Of a stretch of DNA of 64,000 bases, positions 1-9,964 are shown piece after piece. The notes beneath the pieces were generated by a model. The model saw only the letters and a program-made list of their open reading frames with translations, searched no databases and had not been told where the DNA came from. Position 1 is the first letter of the stretch, and each line of letters opens with the position of its first letter. Position numbers and translations under genes: made by a program. The stretch covers positions 2,356,001-2,420,000 of the forward strand of contig NZ_JAVIWL010000001.1 of assembly GCF_034314045.1 (NCBI RefSeq), given 5' to 3'. Source of the DNA: Glaciimonas sp. CA11.2. GTDB lineage: Bacteria; Pseudomonadota; Gammaproteobacteria; Burkholderiales; Burkholderiaceae_D.

Positions 1-3000
1 TTGCCGATTCCTGAATCAAAGATCATTCAAAAATGGCGTTTGCAACCCGGTAAAATGTTTTTGATCGACCTTGATGCCGGTCGCATCATCGACGACAAAG
101 AACTCAAGGACATGTACGCCAATGCCAAGCCATACAAGCAATGGATTGAGTCGGTGCGTATTAAGCTCGACGCGTTGAAGGAAGAGCCAGCGCAATCCGG
201 CTCGACAATTCCACTTCTGGATCGTCAGCAATTGTTTGGTTACACGCAGGAAGATTTGAAGTTCCTGATGTCGCCAATGGCCGCTAATGCGGAAGAGGCG
301 ATTGGTTCGATGGGCAATGATTCGCCGCTGGCTGTCATGTCCAATAAGAACAAGACGCTGTATAACTATTTCAAGCAATTGTTTGCGCAAGTAACCAATC
401 CGCCGATCGATCCGATTCGTGAGGCGATGGTGATGTCGCTGGTGTCTTTTATCGGACCGAAGCCAAACGTACTTGATACCAACAACATCAATCCACCGAT
501 GCGCCTTGAAGTATCGCAACCGATTCTGGACTACGCGGATATTGCCAAGTTGCGCAATATCAGTGCCCATACCGGTGGCAAGTTTAAGTCGCATGAGCTG
601 AACATTTGCTATCCCGTCGCTTGGGGTAAAGAAGGCATCGAAGCACGTCTGGCCTCGTTGTGTGCTAAAGCCGTTGATGCGGTTAAATCAGGTCACAACA
701 TTCTGATTATTTCTGATCGTAAGGTCGACGCTGAACAAGTCGCCATTCCGGCCTTGCTGGCAACTTCTGCAATTCATCAACATCTGGTTACCAAGGGTTT
801 GCGCACTTCGACAGGTCTGGTGGTTGAAACTGGTTCAGCACGTGAGACGCACCACTTTGCATTGTTGGCCGGTTACGGCGCGGAAGCAATTCATCCGTAC
901 CTGGCGATGGATACGCTGAGTGAAATGGCGCACGGTTTGCCAGGCGCGTTGTCGCCAGAAAAAGCGATCTATAACTTTCAAAAAGCCATCGGTAAAGGCT
1001 TGTTAAAAGTCATGTCGAAGATGGGTATTTCGACGTATATGTCGTATTGTGGCGCACAGATTTTTGAAGCTATCGGCCTCAACAAAAACATGACCGACAA
1101 GTACTTCAAAGGCACCTCATCGAACGTTGAAGGTATCGGCGTATTTGAAGTTGCTGAAGAAGCGCTGCGTCTGCACCGTGCTGCGTTTAGCAATGATCCG
1201 GTGCTGGCTAATGCGCTTGATGCCGGCGGCGAATATGCGTATCGTATTCGCGGTGAAGAGCATATGTGGACACCGGACGCGATTGCTAAATTACAGCACT
1301 CGACCCGTTCTAATAATTTCAACAGCTACAAAGAATACGCGCAGTTGATCAACGACCAAACCAAGCGTCATATGACGCTACGTGGTTTGTTTGAGTTCAA
1401 GCTCGATCCAAGCAAGGCTATTGCGCTGGATGAAGTCGAGTCGGCAAAAGAAATCGTCAAGCGCTTTGCGACCGGTGCGATGTCTCTGGGTTCGATCTCG
1501 ACAGAAGCGCATGCCACGTTGGCAGTTGCCATGAACCGTATCGGCGGCAAGTCGAATACCGGCGAAGGCGGCGAAGACGTGAATCGTTATCGTCAGGAGT
1601 TGAAGGGCATTCCGATCAAGAAGGGTGACACGCTGGCATCGGTGATTGGTCCTGAGAATATTGAGGTCGATACACCATTACTTGCCGGTGATTCGCTACG
1701 CTCAAAAATCAAGCAAGTCGCCTCTGGACGATTCGGCGTCACCGCCGAATACCTGACTTCTGCCGACCAGATTCAGATCAAGATGGCACAAGGCGCGAAG
1801 CCGGGCGAAGGCGGTCAGCTACCGGGTCATAAAGTGTCTGAATACATTGCGCGATTGCGTTTCTCCGTGCCGGGTGTGGGATTGATTTCACCGCCGCCGC
1901 ATCATGATATTTATTCGATCGAAGATTTGGCGCAGCTGATTCACGATCTCAAAAACGTCAATCCAAAAGCGTCGATTTCGGTCAAGCTGGTGTCGGAAGT
2001 TGGCGTTGGTACGATCGCCGCCGGTGTCGCTAAAGCGAAGTCTGATCACGTTGTGATCGCGGGTCACGATGGTGGCACGGGCGCGTCGCCATTGTCATCC
2101 GTCAAACATGCCGGTTCACCGTGGGAATTAGGTCTTGCAGAAACCCAGCAGACACTCGTGTTGAATGGTTTGCGTAGCCGTATTCGGGTGCAGGCTGACG
2201 GTCAGATGAAGACCGGCCGTGACGTTGTTATCGGTGCTCTGTTAGGCGCGGATGAGTTCGGTTTTGCGACTGCACCGCTGGTCGTTGAAGGCTGCATCAT
2301 GATGCGCAAATGCCACTTGAATACATGTCCGGTTGGTGTGGCGACACAAGATCCTGTATTGCGTGCCAAGTTCTCCGGCAAGCCGGAACACGTGGTTAAC
2401 TTCTTCTTCTTTATTGCCGAAGAAGTGCGTCAGATCATGGCACAACTTGGTATTCGCAATTTCAACGATTTGATCGGACGCTCAGATTTCCTCGATAAAG
2501 CGAAAGCGATTTCGCATTGGAAAGCGCAGGGCCTGGACTTCTCAAGAATCTTCTATCAGCCAGCGCTGCCAGAAGGCGAAGTCTATTACCACACCAAAGA
2601 GCAAGATCATGGCTTGCACAAGGCACTGGATCATAAGTTGATTGCACAAGCCAGAGCCGCGATCGATAAGGGTGAGCGCGTATCGTTTATTTCGCCGATC
2701 AAGAATTTGAACCGAACCGTTGGTGCAATGTTGTCAGGTGAAGTTGCCAAGAAATATGGTAACGACGGTCTGCCGCACGACACCATTCATATCCAGTTGC
2801 AAGGTACTGCCGGTCAATCTGCCGGTGCGTTTTTGGCGCACGGGATTACACTTGATCTGGTGGGCGAAGGCAACGATTACGTCGGTAAGGGATTGTCGGG
2901 CGGACGCATTATCGTTCGTCCTAACACCGAGTTCCGTGGTCGGGCAGTGGATAATATCATTGCCGGCAACACCGTCCTGTACGGCGCAACTGCCGGTGAA

Positions 3001-3519
3001 GCTTTCCTGAACGGCGTAGCTGGTGAGCGCTTCGCAGTACGTAACTCGGGCGCCATTGCAGTGGTCGAGGGAACTGGCGATCATGGTTGTGAATACATGA
3101 CCGGCGGCACGGTAGTGGTGTTGGGCGAAACTGGCCGAAACTTTGCAGCCGGTATGTCAGGTGGTCTGGCGTATGTTTACGATCCTGATGCGCAGTTTGC
3201 ATCGCAGTGCAACTTGTCGATGGTCACGTTGGAGAAAGTACTGAGTCAAGGCGAGCAGGAAGCGACCATCGACCATGCGATCTGGCATGCGACAACCCGT
3301 GCTGATGAAGCGCAAACTGATGAAGCGATTTTGAAGGGCTTGATCGAGCGTCATTTCAAGTACACCGGCAGCACGCGTGCGCGTTATCTGCTGGATAACT
3401 GGGTCGCTTCGCGCGCAAAATTCGTCAAGGTATTCCCGACAGAATATAAGCGCGCACTCGGTGAGTTGAACGCAGCGAAAGACGCTGCGCCATTAGCCAA
3501 GGAAAAAGTCGTCGCTTAA
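1..3519 (+). CDS. gltB: Glutamate synthase (NADPH) large subunit, 5'-truncated by the window edge
   Basis: The large subunit of glutamate synthase makes two glutamates from glutamine and 2-oxoglutarate. The reading frame is open at base 1 and yields 1172 residues; the family is about 1500-1580, so the N-terminal glutaminase domain with its catalytic Cys lies outside the window and the TTG at base 1 is not the true start. What remains is the central domain, the FMN/synthase barrel with the 3Fe-4S cysteines C765, C771 and C776 (partial numbering; context CHLNTCPVG), and the C-terminal beta-helix with its glycine-rich GxxGG repeats. gltD follows after 184 bp on the same strand, the usual pairing. 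Identity is certain; only the 5' end is missing. Confidence 0.97.
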   Translation: MPIPESKIIQKWRLQPGKMFLIDLDAGRIIDDKELKDMYANAKPYKQWIESVRIKLDALKEEPAQSGSTIPLLDRQQLFGYTQEDLKFLMSPMAANAEEAIGSMGNDSPLAVMSNKNKTLYNYFKQLFAQVTNPPIDPIREAMVMSLVSFIGPKPNVLDTNNINPPMRLEVSQPILDYADIAKLRNISAHTGGKFKSHELNICYPVAWGKEGIEARLASLCAKAVDAVKSGHNILIISDRKVDAEQVAIPALLATSAIHQHLVTKGLRTSTGLVVETGSARETHHFALLAGYGAEAIHPYLAMDTLSEMAHGLPGALSPEKAIYNFQKAIGKGLLKVMSKMGISTYMSYCGAQIFEAIGLNKNMTDKYFKGTSSNVEGIGVFEVAEEALRLHRAAFSNDPVLANALDAGGEYAYRIRGEEHMWTPDAIAKLQHSTRSNNFNSYKEYAQLINDQTKRHMTLRGLFEFKLDPSKAIALDEVESAKEIVKRFATGAMSLGSISTEAHATLAVAMNRIGGKSNTGEGGEDVNRYRQELKGIPIKKGDTLASVIGPENIEVDTPLLAGDSLRSKIKQVASGRFGVTAEYLTSADQIQIKMAQGAKPGEGGQLPGHKVSEYIARLRFSVPGVGLISPPPHHDIYSIEDLAQLIHDLKNVNPKASISVKLVSEVGVGTIAAGVAKAKSDHVVIAGHDGGTGASPLSSVKHAGSPWELGLAETQQTLVLNGLRSRIRVQADGQMKTGRDVVIGALLGADEFGFATAPLVVEGCIMMRKCHLNTCPVGVATQDPVLRAKFSGKPEHVVNFFFFIAEEVRQIMAQLGIRNFNDLIGRSDFLDKAKAISHWKAQGLDFSRIFYQPALPEGEVYYHTKEQDHGLHKALDHKLIAQARAAIDKGERVSFISPIKNLNRTVGAMLSGEVAKKYGNDGLPHDTIHIQLQGTAGQSAGAFLAHGITLDLVGEGNDYVGKGLSGGRIIVRPNTEFRGRAVDNIIAGNTVLYGATAGEAFLNGVAGERFAVRNSGAIAVVEGTGDHGCEYMTGGTVVVLGETGRNFAAGMSGGLAYVYDPDAQFASQCNLSMVTLEKVLSQGEQEATIDHAIWHATTRADEAQTDEAILKGLIERHFKYTGSTRARYLLDNWVASRAKFVKVFPTEYKRALGELNAAKDAAPLAKEKVVA

Positions 3520-3628
3520 TTTTAAGGTTGGCTTCAGGCTGTTTGGATTCTCCGAATCCGGCAGTGTGAGGCCAATATAACGATATCGATTTACTGCGCG
3601 ACCCCTTTGTAATGAACAGTGAGCAAGG

Positions 3629-3651
3629 ATCCGGATCACAAAAATCCGGAT
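3629..3651 (+). repeat. Short inverted repeat in the gltB-gltD spacer
   Basis: Two copies of the 8-bp self-complementary motif ATCCGGAT are separated by seven bases (CACAAAA), so the transcript could form a small hairpin between gltB and gltD. No U-tract follows, so it is not a classical terminator. A role in processing or in setting the gltB:gltD ratio is only a guess. Confidence 0.4.
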
Positions 3652-3703
3652 GCCATGTGGATCAATGCAGGGTGGATCGCTTAGCTAAGAATGTGAGTGG
3701 AAA

Positions 3704-5167
3704 ATGGGTAAAGTAACGGGCTTCATGGAATATAGCCGCATGCCAGAGACGTACGAGGCACCGCTGGCACGTAAGAAACATTACAAAGAATTTATTTTGC
3801 AGCTTGGCGATAAAGAAGCCAAGGTACAAGGCGCACGCTGCATGGATTGCGGTATTCCGTTCTGCAACAACGGTTGTCCCGTGAATAATATTATTCCTGA
3901 CTGGAATGATCTGGTGTATCGCGGCGCGTATCAGGAAGCGCTGGACACACTACATTCGACCAATAATTTCCCGGAATTCACCGGTCGTATTTGTCCTGCG
4001 CCTTGCGAGAGCGCGTGTACGCTGGGGATTAACGATGATCCGGTCGGGATCAAATCGATTGAACATTTCATCATCGATAAAGGCTGGGAAAACGGTTGGG
4101 TTGTCGCACAGCCAGCGCTGGTAAAGACCGGTAAGAAAGTCGCGGTAGTTGGTTCCGGCCCAGCAGGTCTGGCGGCAGCGCAACAGCTAGCGCGCATCGG
4201 ACATGATGTGACTGTATTTGAAAAGAGCGATCGTATCGGCGGCTTGCTGCGTTATGGTATTCCTGATTTTAAAATGGAAAAAAGCCATATTGACCGTCGC
4301 GTCGCACAGATGGAAGAAGAAGGCGTTGTTTTCCGTACCGGCGTTTTGGTCGGTAAGGATTTTCCTGCTAATGTGAATAATTGGTCTAAAAAAACAGTTT
4401 CTCCGGAAGAGTTGAAGGCAGAATTTGACGCAGTGGTGATTGCTGGTGGTGCCGAGCAGCCACGTGACTTGCCAGTGCCTGGTCGGGAATTGAAGGGCGT
4501 CCATTTCGCGATGGATTTCCTGCCGCAACAAAACAAGATCAATGCCGGCGATAAGGTCAAGGATCAAATTCTGGCTGGCGCGAAAAACGTGATTGTTATC
4601 GGCGGCGGTGATACCGGATCGGATTGCGTTGGTACGTCTAACCGTCAAGGCGCAACATCGGTGTCGCAATTCGAGTTGATGCCAGAGCCACCAGAAACAG
4701 AAAACAAGCCGATGGTATGGCCATATTGGCCAATCAAATTGCGTACATCTTCGTCGCACGAAGAGGGCTGTGACCGTGATTGGGCGGTTGCGACTAAGCG
4801 TCTTGAGGGCAAAAATGGTCGGGTTGAAAAGCTGATTGCTGCCCGCGTCGAATGGAAGGACGGCAAGATGCAGGAAGTGCCGAATTCCGAATTTGAAATG
4901 AAGGCGGATCTGGTATTTTTGGCGATGGGATTCGTCTCTCCTGTGGCCCAAGTGCTGGAGGCGTTTGGGGTTGATAAAGACGCCCGGGGCAATGCCAAAG
5001 CAACGACCGATGGCGATGGTTCGTATAAAACCTCGGTCGATAAAGTATTCGCGGCGGGTGATATGCGTCGCGGTCAGTCATTAGTGGTCTGGGCAATTCG
5101 GGAAGGTCGTCAGTGTGCACGTGCAGTCGATGAGTTCCTGATGGGCGCATCAGTACTGCCTTTGTAA
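3704..5167 (+). CDS. gltD: Glutamate synthase small subunit
   Basis: 487 residues, normal for GltD. It takes electrons from NADPH through FAD and passes them via 4Fe-4S clusters to GltB. The N-terminal cysteine clusters are visible ([14 protein letters not shown], then CPAPCESAC), followed by an FAD-binding dinucleotide fold ([11 protein letters not shown]), a second nucleotide fold ([10 protein letters not shown]) and the C-terminal [14 protein letters not shown] motif that closes the FAD site. The ATG start has the family-typical [10 protein letters not shown] beginning. It lies downstream of gltB and is followed by a strong terminator, so gltBD ends here. Confidence 0.97.
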   Translation: MGKVTGFMEYSRMPETYEAPLARKKHYKEFILQLGDKEAKVQGARCMDCGIPFCNNGCPVNNIIPDWNDLVYRGAYQEALDTLHSTNNFPEFTGRICPAPCESACTLGINDDPVGIKSIEHFIIDKGWENGWVVAQPALVKTGKKVAVVGSGPAGLAAAQQLARIGHDVTVFEKSDRIGGLLRYGIPDFKMEKSHIDRRVAQMEEEGVVFRTGVLVGKDFPANVNNWSKKTVSPEELKAEFDAVVIAGGAEQPRDLPVPGRELKGVHFAMDFLPQQNKINAGDKVKDQILAGAKNVIVIGGGDTGSDCVGTSNRQGATSVSQFELMPEPPETENKPMVWPYWPIKLRTSSSHEEGCDRDWAVATKRLEGKNGRVEKLIAARVEWKDGKMQEVPNSEFEMKADLVFLAMGFVSPVAQVLEAFGVDKDARGNAKATTDGDGSYKTSVDKVFAAGDMRRGQSLVVWAIREGRQCARAVDEFLMGASVLPL

Positions 5168-5261
5168 AACAGGTTGTAACGACCTTTTTCCTTTAACTAC
5201 GATTGCGCTGTAAACAATATAGAGCAATAGCAGAACTAAATGAATTTGGCCTTATTGACAA

Positions 5262-5298
5262 AAACAGGTTCGCATCTAGCATGCGGACCTGTTTTTTT
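5262..5298 (+). terminator. Rho-independent terminator after gltD
   Basis: A 13-bp stem (AACAGGTTCGCAT pairing with ATGCGGACCTGTT, one G-U pair) with a short loop, followed by a run of seven T. It sits about 95 bp after the gltD stop and closes the gltBD transcript. Confidence 0.85.
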
Positions 5299-5411
5299 AT
5301 TTTTGTAGAACAGAAGCCGCAAAATCGGCCAATTAATAAATATAAATTGTATTATTGGCAATGTTTGGTGTGGATACCCACAGTCTTTTGTTACGATAGA
5401 TTTATGCAGCG

Positions 5412-5447
5412 CAATTCAATCTTTATATTAAGATTGAATTGTTTATT
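5412..5447 (+). terminator. Second hairpin with T-rich tail, gltD-mlaF spacer
   Basis: A perfect 12-bp stem (CAATTCAATCTT and AAGATTGAATTG) with loop TATATT, followed by TTTATTTCTT. It is AT-rich and weaker than the hairpin at 5262. It may be a back-up terminator or a structure in the mla leader. The 382-bp spacer 5168-5549 otherwise shows no convincing gene; the mla promoter must lie in it. Confidence 0.5.
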
Positions 5448-5549
5448 TCTTATGAGAACTTGTTTTTTATATCTTTAAGGTGCATTTTATGTCGTCGGAT
5501 CAAACTCTAATGTTGCAAGTGCACTACAATGTCGCCTTTGATCTAAACG

Positions 5550-6362
5550 GTGGGCTTAGTGGGTAATATTGTCGAAATCCGAGATGTGGAGTTTAGCTAT
5601 GGTGATCGGCCGATCTTATCGTCCCTTAGTATGGACTTCCCGCGAGGAAAAGTTATCGCGATCATGGGTGGCTCCGGATCAGGAAAAACGACCATTTTGC
5701 GACTGATTGGCGGCCAATTGCAGCCAAACGGCGGGAAAATCGTTGTTAACGATCAATTAGTCGCTACGCTTAACAAGTCAGATTTGTACGCTATGCGACG
5801 TAAGATGGGTATGTTGTTTCAGAATGGTGCTTTATTTACCGATTTGTCGGTATATGAAAATGTCGCCTTTCCGATACGTGAGCATACCGATTTGCCAGAT
5901 GAATTATTAAACAACTTGGTGTTAATGAAATTACAGGCTGTCGGTTTGCGCAATGCAGCACAACTTATGCCGTCTGAAATATCCGGTGGGATGGCGCGTC
6001 GCGTCGCGTTGGCCCGTGCGGTAGCGCTAGATCCATGCTTAACCATGTATGACGAGCCATTTGCCGGACTGGACCCTATCTCGATGCGCGTGACCGCGTC
6101 ACTGATTCGTAAGCTCAATGATGCATTAGGTTCAACTTCAATCGTGGTGTCACACGATGTGGACGAGTCGTTCGCTATTGCAGATTATATTTATTTCCTA
6201 TCGCAAGGGAAGATCGTTGCCCACGGCACGCCGGATGAAATGCGAGCCTCAAGCGACCCGTTTGTGAAGCAATTCGTTTACGCGGAAGCAGATGGTCCGG
6301 TGCCTTTCCATTATCCAGGTAAGTCGTTCGCGGCCGATCTTGGCCTGGAGGCGCGTCCGTGA
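5550..6362 (+). CDS. mlaF: Phospholipid ABC transporter ATP-binding protein MlaF
   Basis: ATPase of the inner-membrane MlaFEDB complex, which moves phospholipids between inner membrane and periplasmic carrier MlaC to keep the outer membrane asymmetric. 270 residues with Walker A GGSGSGKTT (about 40-48), signature ISGGMARR (about 144-151), Walker B ending TMYDEPFAGLDP and an H-loop in VVSHDVDE. The start is GTG at 5550; a second GTG three codons on gives MGNIVEIRD and is an equally good choice. Its stop overlaps the mlaE start by 4 bp (GTGA), showing translational coupling. First gene of mlaFEDACB. Confidence 0.93.
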   Translation: MGLVGNIVEIRDVEFSYGDRPILSSLSMDFPRGKVIAIMGGSGSGKTTILRLIGGQLQPNGGKIVVNDQLVATLNKSDLYAMRRKMGMLFQNGALFTDLSVYENVAFPIREHTDLPDELLNNLVLMKLQAVGLRNAAQLMPSEISGGMARRVALARAVALDPCLTMYDEPFAGLDPISMRVTASLIRKLNDALGSTSIVVSHDVDESFAIADYIYFLSQGKIVAHGTPDEMRASSDPFVKQFVYAEADGPVPFHYPGKSFAADLGLEARP

Positions 6363-7138
6363 TCGTTAGACTATTTGAGTCAGTTGGCAGGAGTGTGCGT
6401 GAAACCGTATCTGGCATTGGTAGAGCGACGCGGATATTTTTTGCCATTTTGCGGGCTTCCGGAGGCTTGCTAAAGCGCCCTCGACTAATTACCGATCAGA
6501 TCCATTTCATCGGTAATTATTCGATGCTGATCATTGGTGTGTCGGGTCTGTTTATCGGATTTGTATTGGGTTTGCAGGGTTACTACACGCTCAATAAGTA
6601 TGGCTCCGAACAGGCGCTGGGTTTGTTGGTCGCCCTGTCGCTGGTACGTGAGTTGGGTCCGGTAGTGACGGCGTTGCTGTTTGCCGGGCGCGCTGGTACA
6701 TCGCTGACTGCCGAAATCGGGCTGATGAAAGCTGGCGAGCAGTTGGTCGCGATGGAAATGATGGCGGTTGATCCTTTGCAGCGCGTGATCGCACCGCGCT
6801 TCTGGGCCGGAATTATTGCAATGCCGTTGCTGGCAGCGGTCTTTAGCGCGCTCGGTATCTTGGGCGGCTACGTTGTTGGTGTACGTTTGATTGGTGTTGA
6901 TGAAGGTTCTTTCTGGTCTCAAATGCAGGCAGGCGTCGATGTTTGGAAAGACGTCGCTAACGGGGTCCTGAAAAGTGCCGTGTTTGGGGTAGCAGTGACT
7001 TTTATCGCGTTGTATCAAGGTTATGAGGCCAAGCCAACTCCAGAAGGTGTTGCGCGTGCAACAACAAGAACCGTCGTGATAGCGTCCCTGACTGTGTTGG
7101 CACTGGACTTCTTGTTAACTGCATTAATGTTTAATTAA
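6359..7138 (+). CDS. mlaE: Phospholipid ABC transporter permease MlaE
   Basis: Inner-membrane permease of the Mla system, 259 residues, the usual size. The MlaE/TGD1 family signature is clear: LVRELGPVVTALLFAGRAG followed by TAEIGLMK, within a protein of about five hydrophobic segments (for example FIGNYSMLIIGVSGLFIGFV). The start is GTG overlapping the mlaF stop by 4 bp. It works as a dimer bound by MlaF, MlaD and MlaB. Confidence 0.95.
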   Translation: MIVRLFESVGRSVRETVSGIGRATRIFFAILRASGGLLKRPRLITDQIHFIGNYSMLIIGVSGLFIGFVLGLQGYYTLNKYGSEQALGLLVALSLVRELGPVVTALLFAGRAGTSLTAEIGLMKAGEQLVAMEMMAVDPLQRVIAPRFWAGIIAMPLLAAVFSALGILGGYVVGVRLIGVDEGSFWSQMQAGVDVWKDVANGVLKSAVFGVAVTFIALYQGYEAKPTPEGVARATTRTVVIASLTVLALDFLLTALMFN

Positions 7139-7270
7139 AACGCCGCTTAGAGCGACGATCGATGTAGTTATTTGGTAACGCATTGTGTCGTTCGATACTT
7201 TTTATTAGTACCTATGGCAGTATATCGAGGCAGACAAAGTGCTTCGGCTGGCATTCTTAAGGTGATAAAT

Positions 7271-7744
7271 ATGCAACAAAAATCTGTGGATGGTTGGGTC
7301 GGCTTATTCGTCGTGTTTGGTGCGCTGGCACTTATTTTTCTGGCTTTTAAAGCCGGTAATTTGGGTGGCGCATCGTTTCAGGCCAGTTATCCCGTGATAT
7401 CGAAGTTCGATAACATCGGCGGTCTGAAGCCACGCGCGCCTGTGAAGAGTGCGGGTGTTGTTGTCGGGCGGGTGGGTGCGATCAATTTTGACGACAAAAA
7501 CTTTCAAGCTGTTGTAACGTTAAATATGGATGAGCGTTACAAATTTCCGGTAGACAGCTCGGCCAAAATTCTGACCGCGGGTTTGTTGGGTGAACAATAT
7601 ATCGGCATAGAAGCTGGCGGCGATACCAAAGATCTGGTCGCTGGAGAAAACATCAAAATGACACAATCAGCGATCGTGCTAGAGAATCTGATCAGTCAGC
7701 TTATTTATAGCAAGGCAGCGGACGGAAAGGATAGTTCCCAATGA
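7271..7744 (+). CDS. mlaD: Phospholipid-binding MCE-domain protein MlaD
   Basis: Single-pass inner-membrane protein with one MCE domain, which forms a hexameric ring on MlaE and passes lipid to MlaC. 157 residues from ATG 7271, chosen because MQQKSVDGWVGLFVVFG begins the transmembrane anchor and AAGGTG lies just upstream; an in-frame start at 7172 would add an atypical 33-residue leader. The MCE core reads FDNIGGLKPRAPVKSAGVVVG, and LLGEQYIGIEAGG marks its second half. The stop overlaps the mlaA start (ATGA). Confidence 0.93.
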   Translation: MQQKSVDGWVGLFVVFGALALIFLAFKAGNLGGASFQASYPVISKFDNIGGLKPRAPVKSAGVVVGRVGAINFDDKNFQAVVTLNMDERYKFPVDSSAKILTAGLLGEQYIGIEAGGDTKDLVAGENIKMTQSAIVLENLISQLIYSKAADGKDSSQ

Positions 7745-8436
7745 AAACCACGACGCTCGTTAGTGCTTTAGCTGTTGTAGCGGTCATGAGCGGTTGCGCA
7801 ACCACCGGTGGCGCCAGCAATCCACAGGATCCGCTGGAAGGCTTCAATCGGGCGATGTTCACAGTGAACGATAAATTCGATCAAATTGCCTTGAAGCCTG
7901 TGGCGACTGCGTATAGAAACTGGTTGCCGTCTTTTGTACAAACCGGGGTTAATAACTTTTTTGGTAACCTTGCTGATGTATGGAGCGCAGCTAACGGCTA
8001 CTTGCAGGGCAACGGTGTGGATGGTACGACGGCCGTGATGCGGGTAGCAGTCAATACTACGTTCGGTCTGGGCGGTTTGCTGGATGTCAGTTCGGCAGCT
8101 GGCTTACAAAAAAAGAACAAAGATTTTGGTCAAACGCTAGGCGTATGGGGCGTCGGTTCAGGTCCTTATCTGGTGTTACCGTTGTTTGGTCCATCCAATA
8201 TTCGTGATGCAGCGGCGTTGCCAGTAGATTTCTACGGTGATATCTGGACTTACAAATATCCAGTGCGCTGGCGTAATACCGGATCGGTGGTACGTTTGGT
8301 TGACAAGCGTGCTAACTTACTTGATGCCTCTACATTACTTGAAGATGCGGCCCTTGATAAATATGAATTTGTGCGTGATGCGTATACGCAGCGCCGTCAA
8401 AGTCAAATCGATGGTCCAAATAAAGAAGACAACTAA
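7741..8436 (+). CDS. mlaA: Outer-membrane lipoprotein MlaA (VacJ)
   Basis: Outer-membrane lipoprotein that extracts mislocalised phospholipid from the outer leaflet and hands it to MlaC. 231 residues. The signal sequence ends in a lipobox, MSGC, with the lipidated Cys at position 19. The family pattern DPLEGFNRAMFTVNDKFD follows, then FGLGGLLDVSSAAGL and GPYLVLPLFGPSNIRDA. It lies inside the mla operon between mlaD and mlaC, the arrangement usual in betaproteobacteria; E. coli keeps mlaA elsewhere. Confidence 0.95.
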   Translation: MKTTTLVSALAVVAVMSGCATTGGASNPQDPLEGFNRAMFTVNDKFDQIALKPVATAYRNWLPSFVQTGVNNFFGNLADVWSAANGYLQGNGVDGTTAVMRVAVNTTFGLGGLLDVSSAAGLQKKNKDFGQTLGVWGVGSGPYLVLPLFGPSNIRDAAALPVDFYGDIWTYKYPVRWRNTGSVVRLVDKRANLLDASTLLEDAALDKYEFVRDAYTQRRQSQIDGPNKEDN

Positions 8437-8613
8437 TAGCGGTGATTTTTCGGTGGTTGCGTAGGAAATGGTTACAACTATTTTTATTAGGCAATCCTTA
8501 CGCCGGAACAAGTTAAGGAATGCGGCGTCATAGTAAACGTTACAGTTCGCGTTACAGTTTGGATGTGAAATACATTCTGCCCATCAACAAACATTGCGTA
8601 AAGTTATTAAAAT

Positions 8614-9243
8614 ATGAATACTATAAAAAAATATTTGGCGTTAGCCATGACACTTGGTGCTATGACATTGGCTGGTTCTGCTTTTGCTCAGGAGGCGCCA
8701 GATGCGCTGGTTCAGCGCATTAGTCACGAGGTTATTGATACTGCTAAAGCCGATAAGAGCATCCAGGGTGGCAATCAGCAACGCATTCTCTCGCTGGTCG
8801 AAGAAAAAATTATTCCATACGTTGATTTCGACCGCATGACGTCGCTTGCTGCAGGGCGTTTTTGGAGAGAAGCAACGCCTGACCAGAAAAAACAGTTAAC
8901 CGCACAGTTCCGTAGTCTGCTGATCTTTACTTATTCTGGCGCTTTGGCGCAAGTCCGTGATCAAAAAATTGACTTCAAGCCAATGCGTGGAAGTCCTACA
9001 GATACAGACGTTGAAGTTCGTTCGCAAGTGATTCAACCCCGTGGCGAGCCTATTCAACTTAATTACCGCATGGAAAAGCTGGCAGACGGCTGGAAAATTT
9101 ATGATGTCAACGTATTGGGCGCATGGCTCGTTGAGTCTTATAAAGGGACCTTTGCTTCAGAAATCGGCCGTTCGGGGATGGATGGTCTGATTAAAATGTT
9201 AACTGACAAGAATAAATCCCTCGCCGCTAAAAATAGCAAATAA
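8614..9243 (+). CDS. mlaC: Periplasmic phospholipid carrier MlaC
   Basis: Soluble periplasmic shuttle between MlaA and the MlaFEDB complex. 209 residues with a cleavable signal peptide ending AGSAFA-QEA (cleavage near residue 26). The Ttg2 family features follow: IIPYVDFDRMTSLAAGRFWREATPDQ and a C-terminal WKIYDVNVLGAWLVESYKG segment. The 177-bp gap from mlaA has short GTTACAGTT repeats and an ACGCCG/CGGCGT pair but no clear terminator, so co-transcription is likely. Confidence 0.94.
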   Translation: MNTIKKYLALAMTLGAMTLAGSAFAQEAPDALVQRISHEVIDTAKADKSIQGGNQQRILSLVEEKIIPYVDFDRMTSLAAGRFWREATPDQKKQLTAQFRSLLIFTYSGALAQVRDQKIDFKPMRGSPTDTDVEVRSQVIQPRGEPIQLNYRMEKLADGWKIYDVNVLGAWLVESYKGTFASEIGRSGMDGLIKMLTDKNKSLAAKNSK

Positions 9244-9250
9244 TTAAATT

Positions 9251-9296
9251 GCCTGATTAAGTGATTAGAGATAATCACTTAATGTGTTTATCAGGC
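9251..9296 (+). repeat. Long inverted repeat between mlaC and mlaB
   Basis: Inner perfect 11-bp stem TTAAGTGATTA / TAATCACTTAA around a GAGA loop (9257-9282), enclosed by GCCTGAT / ATCAGGC (9251-9257, 9290-9296). There is no T-run behind it. It could protect the 3' end of the mlaC message or lower expression of mlaB. Function is inferred from position only. Confidence 0.6.
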
Positions 9297-9407
9297 GTAA
9301 CTAAATAAATTTGTATCAATAAACTTAAAATTAATAAGTGTCAGTAAGTTTTTGAATTAGTCACTATCTAGCAGTTAAACATAGTTAAATATTATTGATC
9401 GACCACC

Positions 9408-9710
9408 ATGTTCAGGCCTTCTCATTCTCTTACTGTCAGTAACGCCAAACTCGCCCTTGAAGCGGGACTTCGGGCGATCGCTGGCGGCGAGACCGAAATT
9501 GATTTGGGCGACGTGGTGGCGGTAGATTCTGCCGCAGTAGCAACGTTGCTTGCGTGGCAATGTGCCGCGCTCAATCAAGGGCTTTCGCTCCACTTCTCCA
9601 GCTTGCCTTCCAATCTGGAAAGCCTGATTGATTTATATGGTGTATCGGATTTGCTGTCCCCTGCGACACAACCGATCATGATCGACTCCCCCGTGACCCC
9701 ACATCACTGA
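9408..9710 (+). CDS. mlaB: STAS-domain protein MlaB
   Basis: 100-residue STAS-domain protein, the small cytoplasmic subunit that binds MlaF and supports ATPase activity and assembly. The STAS core EIDLGDVVAVDSAAVATLL carries the Asp-Ser pair typical of this fold, followed by the helix with SLIDLYGV. It is separated from mlaC by 164 bp containing the inverted repeat at 9251. Sequence is weakly conserved in this family, so the call rests on the fold motif plus operon position. Confidence 0.85.
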   Translation: MFRPSHSLTVSNAKLALEAGLRAIAGGETEIDLGDVVAVDSAAVATLLAWQCAALNQGLSLHFSSLPSNLESLIDLYGVSDLLSPATQPIMIDSPVTPHH

Positions 9711-9862
9711 TCTTTAGCATTGCTTTTGCCTTCTGTTATCTCCTCAATTCTGCCCCTGTTTCCCTATTCATTTGTGCCTGAGTGCAATACGAATTTGCGG
9801 CAAACTGTGGATTAAAAACGTATTTAGTTATTCGCTTTCAGATTGGGTTTGTGCCCATAGCC

Positions 9863-9890
9863 GGTTGCCTTTCGGGAAATCCCCTATAAT
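9863..9890 (+). promoter_or_regulatory. Possible sigma-70 promoter for the ABC-2 exporter genes
   Basis: A perfect TATAAT at 9885-9890 is preceded by GGTTGC at 9863-9868 with 16-bp spacing (TTGCCT at 9865 would leave only 14 bp). It lies 75 bp upstream of the ATPase start in the 254-bp spacer after mlaB. The -10 is strong and the -35 poor, so this is tentative. Confidence 0.35.
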
Positions 9891-9964
9891 TGAGGGTTCC
9901 GTGCATCACAATTTCATTGTAGTGTCATTGCGCGCTATCCCTTTTAAGAGTAAATCGAGCCACT

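Noticed and set aside
4187..4951. A 254-codon frame on the minus strand inside gltD
   Set aside because: Complete overlap with the certain gltD gene; composition typical of an antisense shadow.
5203..5478. A 91-codon frame between gltD and mlaF
   Set aside because: It runs through two terminator-like hairpins, is rich in Phe/Cys/Tyr as expected for AT-rich non-coding DNA, and has no ribosome site.
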